Notes under the pieces: generated by a model
The model's database searches: none
What the model was told of the DNA's origin: nothing
What the model saw: the letters and a program-made list of their open reading frames with translations, nothing else
Position numbers and translations under genes: made by a program
In this document: piece by piece, positions 1 to 8,783 of the stretch
Layout of the letters: every line of letters starts with the position of its first letter
How positions within the stretch are numbered: the stretch's first letter is position 1
NCBI RefSeq assembly: GCF_051954455.1
Contig: NZ_JBQCHS010000018.1
Span: forward strand, 1-64,000
DNA: 64,000 bases
Direction of reading: 5' to 3'
Source: Pseudolysinimonas sp051954455
GTDB lineage: Bacteria; Actinomycetota; Actinomycetes; Actinomycetales; Microbacteriaceae

Positions 1-194
1 GGCGCGTTCGGATCGTCGCCGGCGAGAGCTTCGAGCACCTCCCTGGTGGTCTCGACGATGTCGTCGGGCTTGCCTCCCTTGGGCGTGGCCAGCTTGACCC
101 GGTCACTGACCAGCTCTCCGGACTTCAGGTCGACGATGCCGCCCTTGATCCCCGTTCCGCCGATGTCGATCCCGATTGCCGTCGTGGAGGTCAT
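1..194 (-). CDS. ppgK: Polyphosphate glucokinase, N-terminal part
   Basis: The gene runs off the left edge, so only about 64 N-terminal residues are visible. The ROK-family phosphate-binding motif GIDIGGTGIKGGIVD lies close to the start and is followed by an LxTPKGGKPDDI-like stretch typical of actinobacterial polyphosphate glucokinases. These enzymes phosphorylate glucose in the cytosol using polyphosphate or ATP. The start is the ATG at 194-192 (MTSTTAIGID). No strong Shine-Dalgarno sequence precedes it. The gene follows map in the same direction with a 17-nt gap, so the two may be cotranscribed. A plain ROK glucokinase is the alternative, because the polyphosphate-specific part of the protein is outside the window. 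Confidence 0.82.
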   Translation of the reverse strand, partial: MTSTTAIGIDIGGTGIKGGIVDLKSGELVSDRVKLATPKGGKPDDIVETTREVLEALAGDDPNA

Positions 195-211
195 GAGGGA
201 AATCTACCGGC

Positions 212-1078
212 TCAAGGAAGGGTCAGAATCTCGGCGCCCCGCTCCGTGACGACGAGCGTGTGCTCGAACTGAGCGGTGATCGACTTGTCCTTCGTGGTCA
301 CGGTCCAGTCGTCTTCCCACATGTCCCAGTCGCGGCTGCCGAGCGTGAGCATCGGCTCGATCGTGAAGACCATGCCAGGCACCATCTCGGTGTCATACGC
401 CGGTGCAGAGTCGTAGTGCGGGATGATCAGCCCCGAGTGGAATGAGCGACCCACGCCGTGCCCGGTGAAGTCGCGCACGACGCCGTAGCCGAAGCGCTTG
501 GCGTACGACTCGATGGCGCGGCCGATCACGTTAACCTGCCGGCCGGGCGCCACCGCCTTGATGCCCCGGTTCAGTGCCTCGCGGGTGCGCTCGACGAGCT
601 GCGTCACCTCGTCGGATGCCCGCCCGACGATGAAGGTCTGATTGCTGTCGCCGTGAACCCCGTTCTTGAACGCGGTGATGTCGACGTTGACGATGTCGCC
701 ATCCTCGAGCACGGTGTCGTCGGGGATGCCGTGGCAGATGACCTCGTTCACGGAGGTGCAGCTGGATTTGGGGTAGCCGCGGTAGCCGAGTGTGGAGGGA
801 TAGGCATCCTGAGCGACAAGGAACTCGTGCGCCACGGCGTCGAGTTCCTCCGTCGTCACTCCCGGTCTGGCGTGTTCGCCGACGAGAGCGATCGCCTGCG
901 CGGCGATGCGGCCGGACTCGCGGATCAGCTCGATCTCCTCCGCCGGATAGACGTCGCCGCGGTCGTCTCGGGCAGGGCTGGGACGGCCGACGTATTCCGG
1001 GCGGGGAATGGAAGCGGGAACCGGGCGACGGGGCGAGACGTGACCAGGTATCAGGTGGCCAGAGGAGTCCTTGGGCAT
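212..1078 (-). CDS. map: Methionine aminopeptidase, type I
   Basis: This 288-residue protein removes the initiator Met from nascent proteins. Metal-ligand motifs of the M24 fold are visible in order: the Asp pair around VNVDITAFKNGVHGDSNQTF, the His in FTGHGVGRSFH, and the Glu residues in FTIEPML and near QFEHTLVV. The N-terminal extension MPKDSSGHLIPGHVSPRR is typical of the actinobacterial long form, which supports the ATG at 1078 over a much longer open frame that continues upstream. The gene is divergent from the SPOR gene with only 12 nt between the two start codons, so its promoter must lie inside the neighbouring coding sequence. ppgK follows downstream. Confidence 0.93.
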   Translation of the reverse strand: MPKDSSGHLIPGHVSPRRPVPASIPRPEYVGRPSPARDDRGDVYPAEEIELIRESGRIAAQAIALVGEHARPGVTTEELDAVAHEFLVAQDAYPSTLGYRGYPKSSCTSVNEVICHGIPDDTVLEDGDIVNVDITAFKNGVHGDSNQTFIVGRASDEVTQLVERTREALNRGIKAVAPGRQVNVIGRAIESYAKRFGYGVVRDFTGHGVGRSFHSGLIIPHYDSAPAYDTEMVPGMVFTIEPMLTLGSRDWDMWEDDWTVTTKDKSITAQFEHTLVVTERGAEILTLP

Positions 1079-1090
1079 AAGATCAACCCT

Positions 1091-1291
1091 ATGGCCGAGG
1101 CGTACGACGACGACATGGTGCACAAGTTCTGGTACAACACCAAGACCGGTCAGGTCGAGCAGGGCCTCAAGTCGCCGCTGCCCGATAGGCTGGGGCCGTT
1201 CGACACCCGCGAGGGCGCCGAACACGCGTGGGACAAGATCCGCGAGAACAGCCAGCGCTGGGCAGACGAAGACGCCGCAGAGGGCAACTGA
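1091..1291 (+). CDS. Small SPOR-like protein
   Basis: This is a 66-residue acidic protein starting MAEAYDDDMVHKFWYNTKTG. The segment WYNTKTGQVEQG...DRLGPFDTREGAEHAW...WADED matches the short SPOR-domain proteins found in many actinobacteria. No signal peptide or membrane segment is present, so it should be cytosolic, unlike the classical SPOR proteins that bind denuded peptidoglycan at septa. Its function is unknown. The ATG start is 12 nt from the divergent map start. A GC-rich hairpin follows the stop before the convergent panB. Confidence 0.75.
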   Translation: MAEAYDDDMVHKFWYNTKTGQVEQGLKSPLPDRLGPFDTREGAEHAWDKIRENSQRWADEDAAEGN

Positions 1292-1315
1292 AGCTCCGGG
1301 CGCTGACCGGCTGAT

Positions 1316-1333
1316 CGCCCGCTCGGGCGGGCG
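1316..1333. terminator. GC hairpin between convergent SPOR gene and panB
   Basis: A 7-bp perfect stem CGCCCGC / GCGGGCG with a TCGG loop lies between two convergent stop codons. There is no T tract, which is usual for actinobacterial terminators. It could act in both directions. Confidence 0.5.
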
Positions 1334-1351
1334 CTTGAGGGCGCCGACGAC

Positions 1352-2224
1352 TCAGTAGCTGTGTTCGGGCCCCGGGTACTCGCCCTGTTCGACATCGTCG
1401 CGGTACCGTCGCGCCGCGTCGCCTAGAACGCCCTTGAGGTCGGCGTACTGGCGCACGAAGCGCGGAACCCGACCCGTCGTGAACCCGGCCCAGTCCGTCC
1501 AGACCAGCAGCTGTCCGTCGACGTCGGGCCCGGCACCCACGCCGATGGTCGGGATACCGAGCTCCTTCGTGACCTGCGCCGCGGCATCCGCCGGCACCAT
1601 CTCCAGCACCACAGCGAAGGCTCCCGCCTCTTCGACGGCATGGGCGTCGGCGAGCAGCGCCTCGACACCCGACTCGCCGCGCCCCTGGATGATGTGACCA
1701 CCGAGCTGGTGCTCGCTCTGCGGCGTGTAGCCGATGTGGGCCATCACAGGGATGCCCGCGTCGACGATGCGGCGGATCTGCTTAGCGCTTCGCCGACCGC
1801 CCTCGAGCTTGACCGCGTGCGCTCCGGTCTCCTTCATGAAGCGCACGGCGGTGTGCAGCGCGTCTTGCACGTCGGTCTCGTATGACCCGAACGGCATGTC
1901 GGCCACCACGAAGGCACGGCGAACGGCGTGCGCGACGGCACGGGTGAGCGGAATGAGGTCGTCGACGCGCACCGGAAGGGTGGTGTCGTAACCGAAGACG
2001 TTGTTGCCCGCGGAGTCGCCGACCAGGAGAAAGTCGATGCCCGCCTCGTCGAAGATCTGCGCGCTCAGCATGTCATAGCTCGTGAGCCCGGTGATCTTGA
2101 TCCCGCTGGCCTTCGCGTTCTGGAAGTGCCTCGTGCGCACCCGACGCGGCCCGCCTTCAGAAGCGCCGCCATACGGCCGCTCCTCGGCAGCGTTGGACGA
2201 CGGTTCGCTTGCCTGCTCAGCCAT
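1352..2224 (-). CDS. panB: 3-methyl-2-oxobutanoate hydroxymethyltransferase
   Basis: PanB catalyses the first committed step of pantothenate synthesis, adding a hydroxymethyl group from methylene-tetrahydrofolate to 2-oxoisovalerate. Family signatures are visible: YDMLSAQIFDEAGIDFLLVGDS with the metal-binding Asp, the TLPVRVDDL segment, VKLEGG, MAHIGYTPQ and the GVGAGPDVDGQLLVWTD region. The chosen ATG at 2224 gives 290 residues. An in-frame GTG at 2242 would add six residues. The N-terminus (about 35 residues) is a basic, low-complexity extension beyond the usual family start. The gene is divergent from glnA2. Confidence 0.94.
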   Translation of the reverse strand: MAEQASEPSSNAAEERPYGGASEGGPRRVRTRHFQNAKASGIKITGLTSYDMLSAQIFDEAGIDFLLVGDSAGNNVFGYDTTLPVRVDDLIPLTRAVAHAVRRAFVVADMPFGSYETDVQDALHTAVRFMKETGAHAVKLEGGRRSAKQIRRIVDAGIPVMAHIGYTPQSEHQLGGHIIQGRGESGVEALLADAHAVEEAGAFAVVLEMVPADAAAQVTKELGIPTIGVGAGPDVDGQLLVWTDWAGFTTGRVPRFVRQYADLKGVLGDAARRYRDDVEQGEYPGPEHSY

Positions 2225-2252
2225 GGCGGTCAGTCTATCCACGCCGCTACTA

Positions 2253-2265
2253 CCAGATAATCTGG
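2253..2265. promoter_or_regulatory. Inverted repeat with -10-like core between panB and glnA2
   Basis: CCAGA-TAA-TCTGG forms a perfect 5-bp inverted repeat in the 87-bp divergent intergenic region. The embedded GATAAT resembles a -10 element for glnA2, and the complement GATTAT could serve panB. It may be a promoter core or an operator. No GlnR-type box was seen here, unlike glnA1. Confidence 0.35.
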
Positions 2266-2311
2266 ATCCGTCCCACCGTCACCGACCGCGAGCGCGAGGA
2301 AAGGGATCTTC

Positions 2312-3649
2312 ATGGACAAGCAGCGCGACTTCGTGCTCCGTACCATCGAGGAACGCGGCGTGAAGTTCATCCGCCTGTGGTTCACCGATGTCGTCGGCAC
2401 ACTGAAGTCCGTGGCGATCGCGCCGGCCGAGGTGGAGGGCGCCTTCACGGAGGGGCTCGGCTTCGACGGTTCGGCGATCGAGGGTCTCACACGTACCTTC
2501 GAGTCCGACCTGCTCGCGCATCCGGATCCCACGACCTTCCAGATCCTGCCGTGGCGCGGCGAGGTCGACCCCACCGCCCGCATGTTCTGCGACATCACCA
2601 CGCCGGACGGCGAGCCGGCCGTAGCGGATCCCCGCAACGTGCTCAAGCGCACGCTCGAGAAGGCGGCGGAGCGTGGGTTCACGTTCTACACGCATCCCGA
2701 GATCGAGTTCTACCTGCTGAAGTCGTCGAAGTTCGGCGAGAGCGGCCCCGAGCCGGTCGACTCCGCCGGATACTTCGACAACGTGCCGGGCGGCACGGCG
2801 CACGACTTCCGTCGACGGTCGGTACGGATGCTCGAAGACCTCGGGATCTCGGTGGAGTTCAGCCACCACGAGGTCGGCCCCGGGCAGAACGAGATCGATC
2901 TGCGCTACGCGGACGCGCTCACCACGGCCGACAACATCATGACGTTCCGCACGGTGATCAAAGAGGTGGCGATCGAGCAGGGCGTGTACGCGACATTCAT
3001 GCCGAAGCCGCTCACCGGGCATCCGGGAAGCGGCATGCACACGCACCTGTCGCTGTTCGAGGGCGACACGAACGCGTTCTTCGCACCGGGTGCGGAGTAT
3101 CAGCTCTCCAAGGTGGCGAGGCAGTTCATCGCCGGTGTACTGCAGCACGCACCGGAGATCACGGCGGTGACCAACCAGTTCGTCAACTCGTACAAGCGGT
3201 TGTGGGGTGGTGACGAGGCACCCAGCTACGTGTGCTGGGGCCACAACAACCGTTCGGCCCTGGTGCGCGTTCCGCTCTACAAGCCGAGCAAGGGACAGAG
3301 CGCTCGGGTGGAGTACCGCGGAATCGACTCCGCGGCGAACCCGTATCTCGCGTTCTCGCTGCTCCTGGCGGCCGGCCTCAAGGGAATCGAGCAGGAGTAC
3401 GAGCTTCCGCCCGAGGCGGAGGACGACGTGTGGGCGCTGAGCGACGCTGAACGGCGCGCGTTGGGCTACCACGCGCTGCCGTCGAGCCTCGACCAGGCGG
3501 TGCAGCGCATGGAGGAGTCGGAGCTCGTCGCAGAGACGCTGGGGGAGCAGGTCTTCAACTACGTGCTCGCCAACAAGCAGCGCGACTTCCGCGAGTACCG
3601 CGCCCAGGTCACGCCGTACGAGCTGCGCACGAACCTCGAGATCCTCTGA
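2312..3649 (+). CDS. glnA2: Glutamine synthetase type I, GlnA2 paralogue
   Basis: This 445-residue GSI-fold enzyme couples ATP hydrolysis to condensation of glutamate and ammonia. Visible GS signatures include GFDGSAIEGL near residue 50, FMPKPLTGHPGSGMHTHLSLF near 230-250, and NPYLAFSLLLAAG near 345. The adenylylation loop differs from the NLY-D/E-LPPEE form of GlnA1 and reads EYELPPEAEDDVW. A strong Shine-Dalgarno (AGGAAAGG, 2297-2304) sets the start at 2312. Gene order glnA2-glnE with 47 nt between them indicates one operon. The paralogue glnA1 lies convergently beyond glnE. Actinobacterial GlnA2 enzymes are generally minor or specialised glutamine synthetases; the exact role here is not determined. 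Confidence 0.9.
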   Translation: MDKQRDFVLRTIEERGVKFIRLWFTDVVGTLKSVAIAPAEVEGAFTEGLGFDGSAIEGLTRTFESDLLAHPDPTTFQILPWRGEVDPTARMFCDITTPDGEPAVADPRNVLKRTLEKAAERGFTFYTHPEIEFYLLKSSKFGESGPEPVDSAGYFDNVPGGTAHDFRRRSVRMLEDLGISVEFSHHEVGPGQNEIDLRYADALTTADNIMTFRTVIKEVAIEQGVYATFMPKPLTGHPGSGMHTHLSLFEGDTNAFFAPGAEYQLSKVARQFIAGVLQHAPEITAVTNQFVNSYKRLWGGDEAPSYVCWGHNNRSALVRVPLYKPSKGQSARVEYRGIDSAANPYLAFSLLLAAGLKGIEQEYELPPEAEDDVWALSDAERRALGYHALPSSLDQAVQRMEESELVAETLGEQVFNYVLANKQRDFREYRAQVTPYELRTNLEIL

Positions 3650-3696
3650 TCGACCGGCATCCCTCGAGCCCGTTCACCACGCAGGAATCCATACAG

Positions 3697-6687
3697 ATGC
3701 CGCCGATCACGTTGACCGCTCTGGCCAGGGCGGGCTTCGTGGGGCTTTCTGACGCCCGCTCCCGCCTGGATGAGCTGGCCGCCCTCGGCGGTCCGCCGCC
3801 TCAGCGGTTCATCGAGCTCGTCGTCGACGTGGCCGACCCGGACGCCGCGCTCGAGAGGATGCTCGCCCTGCTGCGTCGCCGGCCGGACGAGACCGCAGGG
3901 TTGTTCGCCGACCCCGATGCCGTCCACCGGCTTCTGCAGGTCATCGGAGCCTCCAGCGGGCTCGCCGAGTTCCTGATGCGTCGGCCGGAAGCCCTCGGCG
4001 TGTTCGCGCGGCCGCTGGAAAGTCTGCCGACCGAGTCGGACCTGCGCCAGGACCTGCTGGAATCGGTCGGCGCACGGGACGGCGTCGCCTCCATCGCGGG
4101 GGAGGATGCCTGGATCGCCCTGCGCGCCCGCTACCGCACTCGGCTCACAGAGATCGCGGCCTTCGACCTGCAGCAGAGCGACCCGGTCGACGGCATCGCC
4201 GCGATAGCTCGCACGCTCGCCGCACTCGCCGGCGCCGCCCTCGACGCGTCGCTGGCCGTCGCACGTGCGACCGCGAGCGGCACAGGGCCGGGAACCTTCC
4301 CGGCCGCCGACGTCGCGGGAACGAAACTGGCCGTGATCGGCATGGGCAAGACCGGGGCCGAGGAGCTCAACTACCTGAGCGACGTCGATGTCATCTTCGT
4401 GGTCGAGGGGGACGAGGCGGCGGGCGTGTCGTCCGCGAGGGCGGTCGACGTCGGTACCAGGCTCGCGACCTTGACCATGCGGGGGATCGACGAGTTCGCG
4501 ATCGAGCCGCCGCTGTGGGAGGTGGACGCGAATCTGCGCCCCGAGGGCAAGGACGGCGCGCTGGTGCGCACCCTCGAATCCCATCTCGCGTACTACGACC
4601 GCTGGGCGCAGGGCTGGGAGTTCCAGGCTCAGCTCAAGGCGCGGCCGATCGCCGGAGATCCGGCCCTCGGACGCCGGTACACGGATGCGCTCGCCCCGTT
4701 CGTCTGGTCGAGCGCGGAACGGGAGAACTTCGTCGAGTCCGTGCAGCGCATGCGCGAGCGCGTGACAGCGAACATCCCTGCCGACGAAGTGGACAGGCAG
4801 CTGAAGCTCGGGCCGGGCGGATTGCGTGACATCGAGTTCACGGTGCAACTGCTGCAGCTCGTGCATGGGCATACCGATCCCACGGTGCGGGTCGCTGGAA
4901 CGCTGCCCGCCCTCGCGGCCCTCGCCGCCGCGGGCTACATCGGTCGGGCAGAGGCCGCCGAGTTCGCGCGCGACTACCGGGTACTGCGCCTGCTCGAGCA
5001 TCGCATCCAGCTCTCCGAGCTCCGCCGCACCCATCTCATGCCGCGCGACGAGCACCGTTTGCGTGTGCTCGCCAGAGCGACGGGCCTGGCCGCCGGAGCC
5101 GACGAGCTGACGGATGTCTGGGCCGCCGTGAAGCGCCGGGTGCGCGGGCTCCATGAGCGTTTGTTCTACCGCCCGCTGCTCGCGGCCGTTGCGGCACTGC
5201 CAGGGGACGAAGGGGCGCTCACCGGAGAGCAGGCCCTGACCAGCGAGCAGGCTCAGGCTCGCCTCGCCGCCATCGGCTTCGTCGACCCGCAGGGGGCGCT
5301 GCAGCACATCGCCGCGTTGACGTCGGGCGTCTCGCGGCGCGCGGCCATCCAGCGCACCCTGCTTCCGGTCATGCTGCAGTGGTTCGCCGACGGCGCCGAC
5401 CCCGACTACGGGCTGCTCACGTTCCGGCGGCTGAGCGAGGATCTCGGCGGTACGCATTGGTTCCTGCGGATGCTCCGCGACTCGTCCGGCGCGGCCGAGC
5501 GGTTGACCCGCGTGCTCTCGGGGTCCCGGTTCGCCGGCGAGCTGCTCGGGCTCATCCCGGAGAGCGTCGCATGGCTCGACGACGACGCCGATCTTCGCGC
5601 CAGGCCGCGCGCCGCGCTCGACGACGAGGTCGCGGCCATCCTCGACCGCCACGAGACGCCGGACGCGGCGGCGAGGGCGATCCGCGCCGTTCGGCGCAGG
5701 GAGGTGTTGAGACTCGCGTTCGCCGGCATCCTCGGCGTCGCGAACGTCACGGAGCTGGCCGCCGGACTCACCGACATCACCGAGGTGACGATCACCGGCA
5801 TCCTCTCGGCGATCCGTGCCGAGGCACCGGCGCCCATGGAGTTCGCGGTGATCGCGATGGGGCGCTTCGGCGGCAGGGAGCTGGGTTTCGGCTCCGACGC
5901 GGACGTCGTCTACGTCTTCCGCCCGCACGACGGAGTGGAGACCGAGGCCGTGCATCCGGCGGCCCTGTCGATCGTCTCCGAGCTGAACCGGCTCACCGAC
6001 GACGCTCGCCTGCCCTTCGAGCTCGATCTGGACCTGCGCCCGGAGGGGAAGAACGGCACGCCCGCCCGTTCGCTGGACTCCTACCGCGCCTACTATCAGC
6101 GGTGGTCCCTCACCTGGGAGGCGCAGGCCCTGCTGCGGGCGCGGGGCATCGCGGGCGACGATGGCCTGCTCGCCGACTTCGAACGGCTCGCCGACTCGGT
6201 GCGCTACCCGTCCTCCATCTCAGAGCGCGACGTGCGCGAGGTCAAGCGCATCAAGGCGCGGGTGGAGAACGAGCGCCTACCGCAGGGCGCCGACCCGGCA
6301 AGACACCTCAAGCTGGGCCGAGGCTCGCTCAGCGACGTGGAGTGGCTCGTTCAGCTTCAGCAGCTCCAGCACGCCGCATCATCGCCCGCTCTGCGCACCA
6401 CCTCCACGCTCGACGCCCTCACTGCCTGCGTCGACCTCGGACTTCTGGAACAGGCGGATGCCGAACGCCTGCGCGAGGCGTGGATGCTCGCCTCCCGCGC
6501 GCGCAGCGCCGTCACGTTGTGGACGAACAAGACCTCGGACCTGCTGCCCTCCGAGCGCAAGGCTTTGGACGGCGTCGCCCGGCTGCTCGGCTACCCGCGG
6601 GGATCGGCGAGCGCCCTCGAGGAGGAGTACCTCGCGGTCACCAGGCGGGCGCGAGCGGTGTTCGAGCGCAACTTCTACGACTCCTGA
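3697..6687 (+). CDS. glnE: Bifunctional glutamine synthetase adenylyltransferase/deadenylase
   Basis: This 996-residue protein has the GlnE two-lobe layout and modulates GlnA1 by adding or removing AMP on a Tyr. The N-terminal nucleotidyltransferase motif GAEELNYLSDVDVIFV lies near residues 220-235 (deadenylating lobe), and the second, GGRELGFGSDADVVYVF, lies near 725-745 (adenylylating lobe). Each is followed by the R-x-E-G-K signature (LRPEGKDG and LRPEGKNG) and an RDIEF/SDVEW helical region. Both GSDxD-type metal sites look intact. The ATG at 3697 is preceded by AGGAA. The gene lies between glnA2 and the convergent glnA1, its presumed target. Confidence 0.95.
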   Translation: MPPITLTALARAGFVGLSDARSRLDELAALGGPPPQRFIELVVDVADPDAALERMLALLRRRPDETAGLFADPDAVHRLLQVIGASSGLAEFLMRRPEALGVFARPLESLPTESDLRQDLLESVGARDGVASIAGEDAWIALRARYRTRLTEIAAFDLQQSDPVDGIAAIARTLAALAGAALDASLAVARATASGTGPGTFPAADVAGTKLAVIGMGKTGAEELNYLSDVDVIFVVEGDEAAGVSSARAVDVGTRLATLTMRGIDEFAIEPPLWEVDANLRPEGKDGALVRTLESHLAYYDRWAQGWEFQAQLKARPIAGDPALGRRYTDALAPFVWSSAERENFVESVQRMRERVTANIPADEVDRQLKLGPGGLRDIEFTVQLLQLVHGHTDPTVRVAGTLPALAALAAAGYIGRAEAAEFARDYRVLRLLEHRIQLSELRRTHLMPRDEHRLRVLARATGLAAGADELTDVWAAVKRRVRGLHERLFYRPLLAAVAALPGDEGALTGEQALTSEQAQARLAAIGFVDPQGALQHIAALTSGVSRRAAIQRTLLPVMLQWFADGADPDYGLLTFRRLSEDLGGTHWFLRMLRDSSGAAERLTRVLSGSRFAGELLGLIPESVAWLDDDADLRARPRAALDDEVAAILDRHETPDAAARAIRAVRRREVLRLAFAGILGVANVTELAAGLTDITEVTITGILSAIRAEAPAPMEFAVIAMGRFGGRELGFGSDADVVYVFRPHDGVETEAVHPAALSIVSELNRLTDDARLPFELDLDLRPEGKNGTPARSLDSYRAYYQRWSLTWEAQALLRARGIAGDDGLLADFERLADSVRYPSSISERDVREVKRIKARVENERLPQGADPARHLKLGRGSLSDVEWLVQLQQLQHAASSPALRTTSTLDALTACVDLGLLEQADAERLREAWMLASRARSAVTLWTNKTSDLLPSERKALDGVARLLGYPRGSASALEEEYLAVTRRARAVFERNFYDS

Positions 6688-6723
6688 GCTCGTCGAAGCA
6701 CAACCACATGGGTCTAGACGACG

Positions 6724-6754
6724 AAGCGGGCCGCCCCTGAAGGACGGCCCGCTT
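6724..6754. terminator. Bidirectional terminator between glnE and glnA1
   Basis: A perfect 10-bp inverted repeat AAGCGGGCCG / CGGCCCGCTT with an 11-nt loop sits between the convergent stops of glnE and glnA1. The flanking AA/TT ends make it usable from both sides. Confidence 0.85.
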
Positions 6755-6772
6755 CCGATTGCGCCTGAGGGC

Positions 6773-8197
6773 TCAGACTCCGTAGTACAGCTCGAACTCG
6801 AACGGGTGCGGACGCTGCGCGAGCGGCTTGATCTCCTTCTCGCGCTTGTAGTCGATCCAGGTCTCGATGAGCTCGGGCGTGAACACGTTGCCGGCGGTGA
6901 GGAAGTCGTGGTCGGCCTCCAGTGCGTCGAGCACGGCATCCAGGGTTCCCGGCACCTGCGGGATGGCCTTCGCCTCCTCGGGCGGCAGCTCGTAGAGGTC
7001 CTTGTCGACCGGCTCGTGCGGCTCGATGCGATTGCGGATGCCGTCGATGCCGGCCATCAGCTGCGCCGCGAACGCGAGGTACGGGTTGCCGGAGGCGTCC
7101 GGCGCGCGGAACTCGATGCGCTTCGCCTTCGGGTTCGTGCCGGTGATCGGGATGCGGATGGCGGCGGAGCGGTTCCCCGCCGAGTACACCAGGTTGACCG
7201 GAGCCTCGAAGCCCGGAACCAGGCGGTGGTACGAGTTGACCGTCGGGTTCGTGAACGCCAGCACGCTCGCGGCGTGCTTGAGCAGACCGCCGATGTACCA
7301 GCGTGCGATGTCGGAGAGGCCGCCGTAGCCCGCCTCGTCGTAGAACAGCGGCTTGCCCTCGTTCCACAGCGACTGGTGCGTGTGCATGCCGGAGCCGTTG
7401 TCGCCGAACAGCGGCTTCGGCATGAACGTGGCGGTCTTGCCCCACTGTTCAGCCGTGTTCTTGACGATGTACTTGAACTTCAGGATGTCGTCGGCCGCGT
7501 GCACCATGGTGTCGAAGCGGTAGTTGATCTCCGCCTGGCCGCCGGTGCCGACCTCGTGGTGGGCGCGCTCGAGGATCAGGCCTGCGTCGATGAGCTTGAG
7601 CGAGATGTCGTCGCGCAGATCCGCCTGCTTGTCGACGGGGGAGACCGGGAAGTATCCGCCCTTGTACGGGGTCTTGTTGGCGAGGTTGCCGCCTTCTTCG
7701 GCACGACCGCTGTTCCAGGCCGCCTCCTCGGAGTCGACGAAGTGATACGCGGTGTTCTGCTTCACCTCGTAGCGCACGTCGTCGAAGATGTAGAACTCGG
7801 CCTCGGGGGCGAAGAACGCCGTGTCGGCGATGCCCGTCGATGCGAGGTACTTCTCTGCCTTCTTCGCGACCTGACGCGGGTCCTTGCCGTACACCTCGCC
7901 GTTGCGCGGGTTGAAGATGTCGAACACCATCACCAGCGTGCGCTCCGCCCGGAACGGGTCGACGTATGCCGTCGTCACGTCGGGGATGAGCTGCATGTCC
8001 GACTCGTGGATCGACGCGAACCCGCGGATCGAGGAGCCATCGAAGAGCTGCCCGACGGAGAAGAACTCCTCGTCGACGGTGGAGGCGGGAATGTTGAAGT
8101 GCTGCTGCACACCGGGGAGATCGGTGAACCGGATGTCGAGGAACTTGACGTCCGTGTCCTTGATGAACTTGAGCACCTCGGACGAATCACTGAACAT
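6773..8197 (-). CDS. glnA: Glutamine synthetase type I, main housekeeping enzyme
   Basis: This 474-residue GSI-beta enzyme is the principal ammonium-assimilating activity. It carries QLFDGSSIRGF, FMPKPLFGDNGSGMHTH, NRSAAIRIP and NPYLAFAAQLMAG, and the adenylylation loop KDLYELPPEEAK, whose Tyr is the expected GlnE target. The ATG at 8197 is preceded by TTGGAGAAA. About 100 bp upstream lies a perfect GlnR-type box, with a -10-like TAGCCT (8260-8255) placed so that the box would centre near -50, the position of an activator. A strong terminator separates it from glnE. It is convergent with glnE and divergent from the RDD gene. Confidence 0.96.
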   Translation of the reverse strand: MFSDSSEVLKFIKDTDVKFLDIRFTDLPGVQQHFNIPASTVDEEFFSVGQLFDGSSIRGFASIHESDMQLIPDVTTAYVDPFRAERTLVMVFDIFNPRNGEVYGKDPRQVAKKAEKYLASTGIADTAFFAPEAEFYIFDDVRYEVKQNTAYHFVDSEEAAWNSGRAEEGGNLANKTPYKGGYFPVSPVDKQADLRDDISLKLIDAGLILERAHHEVGTGGQAEINYRFDTMVHAADDILKFKYIVKNTAEQWGKTATFMPKPLFGDNGSGMHTHQSLWNEGKPLFYDEAGYGGLSDIARWYIGGLLKHAASVLAFTNPTVNSYHRLVPGFEAPVNLVYSAGNRSAAIRIPITGTNPKAKRIEFRAPDASGNPYLAFAAQLMAGIDGIRNRIEPHEPVDKDLYELPPEEAKAIPQVPGTLDAVLDALEADHDFLTAGNVFTPELIETWIDYKREKEIKPLAQRPHPFEFELYYGV

Positions 8198-8292
8198 GTG
8201 GTTTCTCCAAGAAGGTGACGGGAGTCGAATCGTGCTGCGCGAGCAGCCGGTGACAGGCTAGGGGGCGGCGGTTTCCCCACCGTATCGCGATT

Positions 8293-8308
8293 GTTTCGGG
8301 GATGTTAC
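8293..8308 (-). promoter_or_regulatory. GlnR-type operator upstream of glnA1
   Basis: On the minus strand the sequence reads GTAAC-ATCCCC-GAAAC, an exact match to the actinobacterial GlnR consensus gTnAC-n6-GaAAC. It lies 96-111 bp upstream of the glnA1 start and about 33 bp above the -10-like TAGCCT. The same 5+6+5 arrangement occurs before amtB at 55840. The regulator gene itself is not in the window. Confidence 0.72.
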
Positions 8309-8322
8309 GCAGCCTGCGTCAG

Positions 8323-8328
8323 TAAGCT
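8323..8328 (+). promoter_or_regulatory. -10 element for leaderless RDD gene
   Basis: TAAGCT is followed by 6 nt and then the GTG start at 8335. This spacing places the transcription start at or next to the start codon, so the mRNA is probably leaderless. Confidence 0.6.
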
Positions 8329-8334
8329 TGCCCG

Positions 8335-8760
8335 GTGCCCACCTCCACCACTCCGCGCCGATTCGGCGATCTCGCGCCCAGCCGCTACCCCGGAGAACGG
8401 CTCGGGCTTCCCGAGACGGGGTCGGGATCGATCGCCAGGCCGGGGCGACGTATCCTCGCCCTGATCGTCGACTGGGCGATCGCGAGCCTGCTCTCGTTCG
8501 CGTTCTTCCACTACGACAGCTGGGCGACACTGGGCATCTTCGCGCTGCTGCAGTACGTGTTCATCCCGACCATCGGTGGGAGCATCGGACACCGCGTCCT
8601 GGGCTTGCGCCTCGTCGCGTTGAACGGGACCTGGGTCGGGCTGTGGCGCCCGCTCGTGCGCACCGTGCTGCTCTGCGTCGTGATCCCGGCCGTCGTGTGG
8701 GACTCGGATCAGCGCGGGTTCCACGACAAGGTCGCGGGAACGGCGCTGCTGCGCGCGTGA
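8335..8760 (+). CDS. RDD family membrane protein
   Basis: This is a 141-residue protein with a hydrophilic N-terminus rich in Pro and Arg, then the RDD signature RPGRRILALIVDWAIAS leading into the first of about three or four hydrophobic segments (near residues 40-60, 64-80 and 105-122). The family is found in bacterial inner membranes and its function is poorly defined. The second conserved stretch, IGHRVLGLRLVALNG, and the terminal GFHDKVAGTALL are typical. The GTG start is supported by a -10 hexamer only 6 nt upstream. It is divergent from glnA1 and convergent with the DUF4191 gene. Confidence 0.85.
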   Translation: MPTSTTPRRFGDLAPSRYPGERLGLPETGSGSIARPGRRILALIVDWAIASLLSFAFFHYDSWATLGIFALLQYVFIPTIGGSIGHRVLGLRLVALNGTWVGLWRPLVRTVLLCVVIPAVVWDSDQRGFHDKVAGTALLRA

Positions 8761-8783
8761 CCGACCCCGTTGGCCGGCGGTGA

